This document shows positions 62,316 to 64,000 of a DNA stretch of 64,000 nucleotides, one piece after another. The notes under the pieces were generated by a model, which was given only the letters and a program-made list of their open reading frames with translations, had not been told where the DNA came from and did not search any database. Position 1 is the first letter of the stretch; each line of letters opens with the position of its first letter. The DNA lies in the NCBI RefSeq assembly GCF_001936475.1, contig NZ_MSPQ01000014.1, forward strand, positions 1 through 64,000. The letters run 5' to 3'. This stretch comes from Algoriphagus marinus (GTDB lineage: Bacteria; Bacteroidota; Bacteroidia; Cytophagales; Cyclobacteriaceae). The translations under genes were made by a program, and so were the position numbers.

Positions 62316-64000
62316 ATGAAAATCAAATCACTTTTACTCTTGCTCGGCTTGAGTCTTTCCATTTTTGTCCATGGTCAGGAATTGACCAGTGAATTATTAA
62401 ACGGACTCCCGCTAAGAAATATTGGTCCTGCCAATATGAGTGGAAGGATCGTTGATCTTGCGGTAGTTGAATCAGACCCATACACTTTTTATGCAGCTAC
62501 AGCCACTGGGGGTATCTGGAAAACGACCAATAATGGAGTTTCTTTTGAACCTGTTTTTGAAAATGAAAAAACGCACTCGGTAGGAGCGATCGCTGTAAAT
62601 CAAAACCACCCCAATATCCTATGGGTAGGAACTGGCGAGCGAGCCAATCGGCAAAGTAATTCTTGGGGAGATGGTGTTTATATATCCCATGACGGCGGCA
62701 AGAACTGGAATAATGTAGGGTTAAAAGACTCTCATCATATCGGAAGAATTGTGCTTCATCCTACAGATACCCTTGTCGCCTATGTTGCCGCAATGGGTCA
62801 TCTATGGGGCCCCAATGAAGAAAGAGGCTTATATCACACAAAAGATGGCGGTAAAACCTGGGACAGATTAATCTATGTGGATGAAAATACAGGCGTATCC
62901 GATGTCGCGATGGATCCTTCCGATCCCAATATCCTATATGCTGCCACTTACCAAAGAAGACGAAAGCCTTATGGATTTCATGGCGGAGGCCCTGGTAGTG
63001 GAATACATAAATCCACAGATGGAGGAAAGACTTGGGAAGAATTAAAAAATGGACTTCCTGAAGGGGATTATGGCCGAATTGGTATCTCCATTTATCGCAA
63101 CAATCCTGAAGTTGTATTTATTTCTTTGGAACAGGGCTATCAATACAATGCTTCCACTGCTTATAATGAGAGAAGAGCTGGTTTATACCGCAGCAAAGAC
63201 AAAGGAGAAAGTTGGGAATTGATGAGTGATTGGAATCCAAGACCCATGTATGCTTCACAGCCCTTGGTGGATCCAAGTGATGAGTCAAGAATTTATATGA
63301 TGAATCAGTACAGTTACTCTAGCGATAGTGGAAGAACTTTCATTGCTCCTCGTCAATCGCTTCATGGGGATGATCGAATTCTTTGGGTCAATCCTAAGGA
63401 CTCCCGACATGTCATTAAAGGTGATGATGGAGGAATAGGGATTTCCTATGACAGAGGGATCAAATGGCTCTTTGTTAGCAATCTTCCGGTAAGTCAGTTT
63501 TATCGTGTTTCAGTTGACAATGCAAAACCTTACAAAGTCTATGGTGGCTTGCAAGACAATGGAAGTTGGGTAGGACCAAGCGAAACCTACCGCACTGATG
63601 GTATTTTGAATGAAGATTGGAGAAGGCTTGGAGGGGGTGATGGTTTTCTAAATCTAGTGGATCGAAATGATCCAGATGTAGTCTATACCGAATCTCAATA
63701 TTTGGGACTTTCCAGATACAATATGAAAACTGGACAGCGTCAGGATATTCGTCCAGGCGATCCAAGAGGCAGAATAAGTGCTAGAAGAAATTGGGATGCC
63801 TGGGGACCGGGAATTCCGGAACCAGAACTGGGAAATGCGATGGCGCCAGGAAACTGGGATGGTCCGTTCTTTTTATCGCATCATGATGATAATACCATCT
63901 ACGCAGGCACCAACGTGCTATGGAAAAGCACAGATAATGGTTCTACTTGGGTCTCACTAGGTGATCTTACTACCAAAGTAAATAGAAGAGAGCTTCTAAT
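62316..64000 (+). CDS. Secreted beta-propeller (VPS10/BNR-like) protein, cut by the window end
   Basis: At least 561 residues from the ATG at 62316 with no stop before the window ends. A signal peptide (LLLGLSLSIFVHGQE) is followed by a sialidase/VPS10-type propeller, with repeated Asp-box-like sequences: GIWKTTNNGVSF, YISHDGGKNWNNV, LYHTKDGGKTWDRL, HKSTDGGKTWEEL, LYRSKDKGESWEL and LWKSTDNGSTWVSL. LRNIGPANMSGRIVD at the N-terminus is typical of a large Bacteroidota family of about 1000 residues whose function is unknown. It is probably exported to the periplasm or surface. Confidence 0.93.
   Translation, partial: MKIKSLLLLLGLSLSIFVHGQELTSELLNGLPLRNIGPANMSGRIVDLAVVESDPYTFYAATATGGIWKTTNNGVSFEPVFENEKTHSVGAIAVNQNHPNILWVGTGERANRQSNSWGDGVYISHDGGKNWNNVGLKDSHHIGRIVLHPTDTLVAYVAAMGHLWGPNEERGLYHTKDGGKTWDRLIYVDENTGVSDVAMDPSDPNILYAATYQRRRKPYGFHGGGPGSGIHKSTDGGKTWEELKNGLPEGDYGRIGISIYRNNPEVVFISLEQGYQYNASTAYNERRAGLYRSKDKGESWELMSDWNPRPMYASQPLVDPSDESRIYMMNQYSYSSDSGRTFIAPRQSLHGDDRILWVNPKDSRHVIKGDDGGIGISYDRGIKWLFVSNLPVSQFYRVSVDNAKPYKVYGGLQDNGSWVGPSETYRTDGILNEDWRRLGGGDGFLNLVDRNDPDVVYTESQYLGLSRYNMKTGQRQDIRPGDPRGRISARRNWDAWGPGIPEPELGNAMAPGNWDGPFFLSHHDDNTIYAGTNVLWKSTDNGSTWVSLGDLTTKVNRRELL

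Overview
The window looks like chromosome from a Bacteroidota bacterium, most likely order Cytophagales, family Cyclobacteriaceae (Algoriphagus-like). The support is two SusC/SusD pairs, families typical of this phylum (DUF6090, GSCFA, DUF1835, DM13, DUF255), moderately AT-rich DNA, weak Shine-Dalgarno signals and promoters of the Bacteroidota type (TTG about 33 and TAnnTTTG about 7 bases before the start of transcription). The genus is an inference.

Region 1 (1-8200) is an accessory, repeat-rich stretch. Two paralogous DUF6090 genes are each followed by a long, structured inverted-repeat element that resembles an integron attC site in layout. Three copies of a separate dispersed repeat carry a terminator-like hairpin. 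There are also decayed fragments of a transposase and of a tyrosine recombinase. A three-gene unit (DUF3604 lipoprotein, parvulin-type PPIase, HupE/UreJ membrane protein) lies between repeat copies.

Region 2 (8200-16300) holds an erythromycin-esterase family protein, a split LigD (separate 3'-phosphoesterase and polymerase genes that overlap by 4 bp), a CHAD protein, Tex on the minus strand, a TlpA-like thioredoxin and two small proteins. Region 3 (16300-20750) is a tight operon of a large P-loop ATPase, an MscS-like membrane protein and a cation:proton antiporter. Region 4 (20900-24600) has three small minus-strand genes and then a plus-strand DM13 lipoprotein / outer-membrane barrel / Crp regulator / DM13 lipoprotein unit. 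It ends at a perfect hairpin next to tRNA-Pro(GGG).

Region 5 (24700-44300) carries a histidine kinase and response regulator, divergent from a membrane pyrophosphatase with its own consensus promoter. It continues with SusCD pair 1, a PBP4-type carboxypeptidase, a DUF1016 nuclease, an S9 peptidase, a VOC protein, and SusCD pair 2 on the minus strand. Region 6 (44900-57400) is mostly housekeeping: DUF1835, GSCFA, DUF255, PriA, a DUF6364/PIN toxin-antitoxin pair, two serine hydrolases and an adaptor/permease/ATPase ABC export operon.

Region 7 (57400-64000) has the agmatine-to-putrescine genes (agmatine deiminase and N-carbamoylputrescine amidase) behind a consensus promoter. They are followed by an SDR / membrane protein / AraC regulator unit, in which the regulator is broken by one in-frame stop, and by a beta-propeller secreted protein cut by the window edge.

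The strongest candidates for undescribed biology are the attC-like elements around the DUF6090 genes, the ATPase-MscS-antiporter operon, the DM13/barrel/Crp unit and the DUF3604-PPIase-HupE unit.
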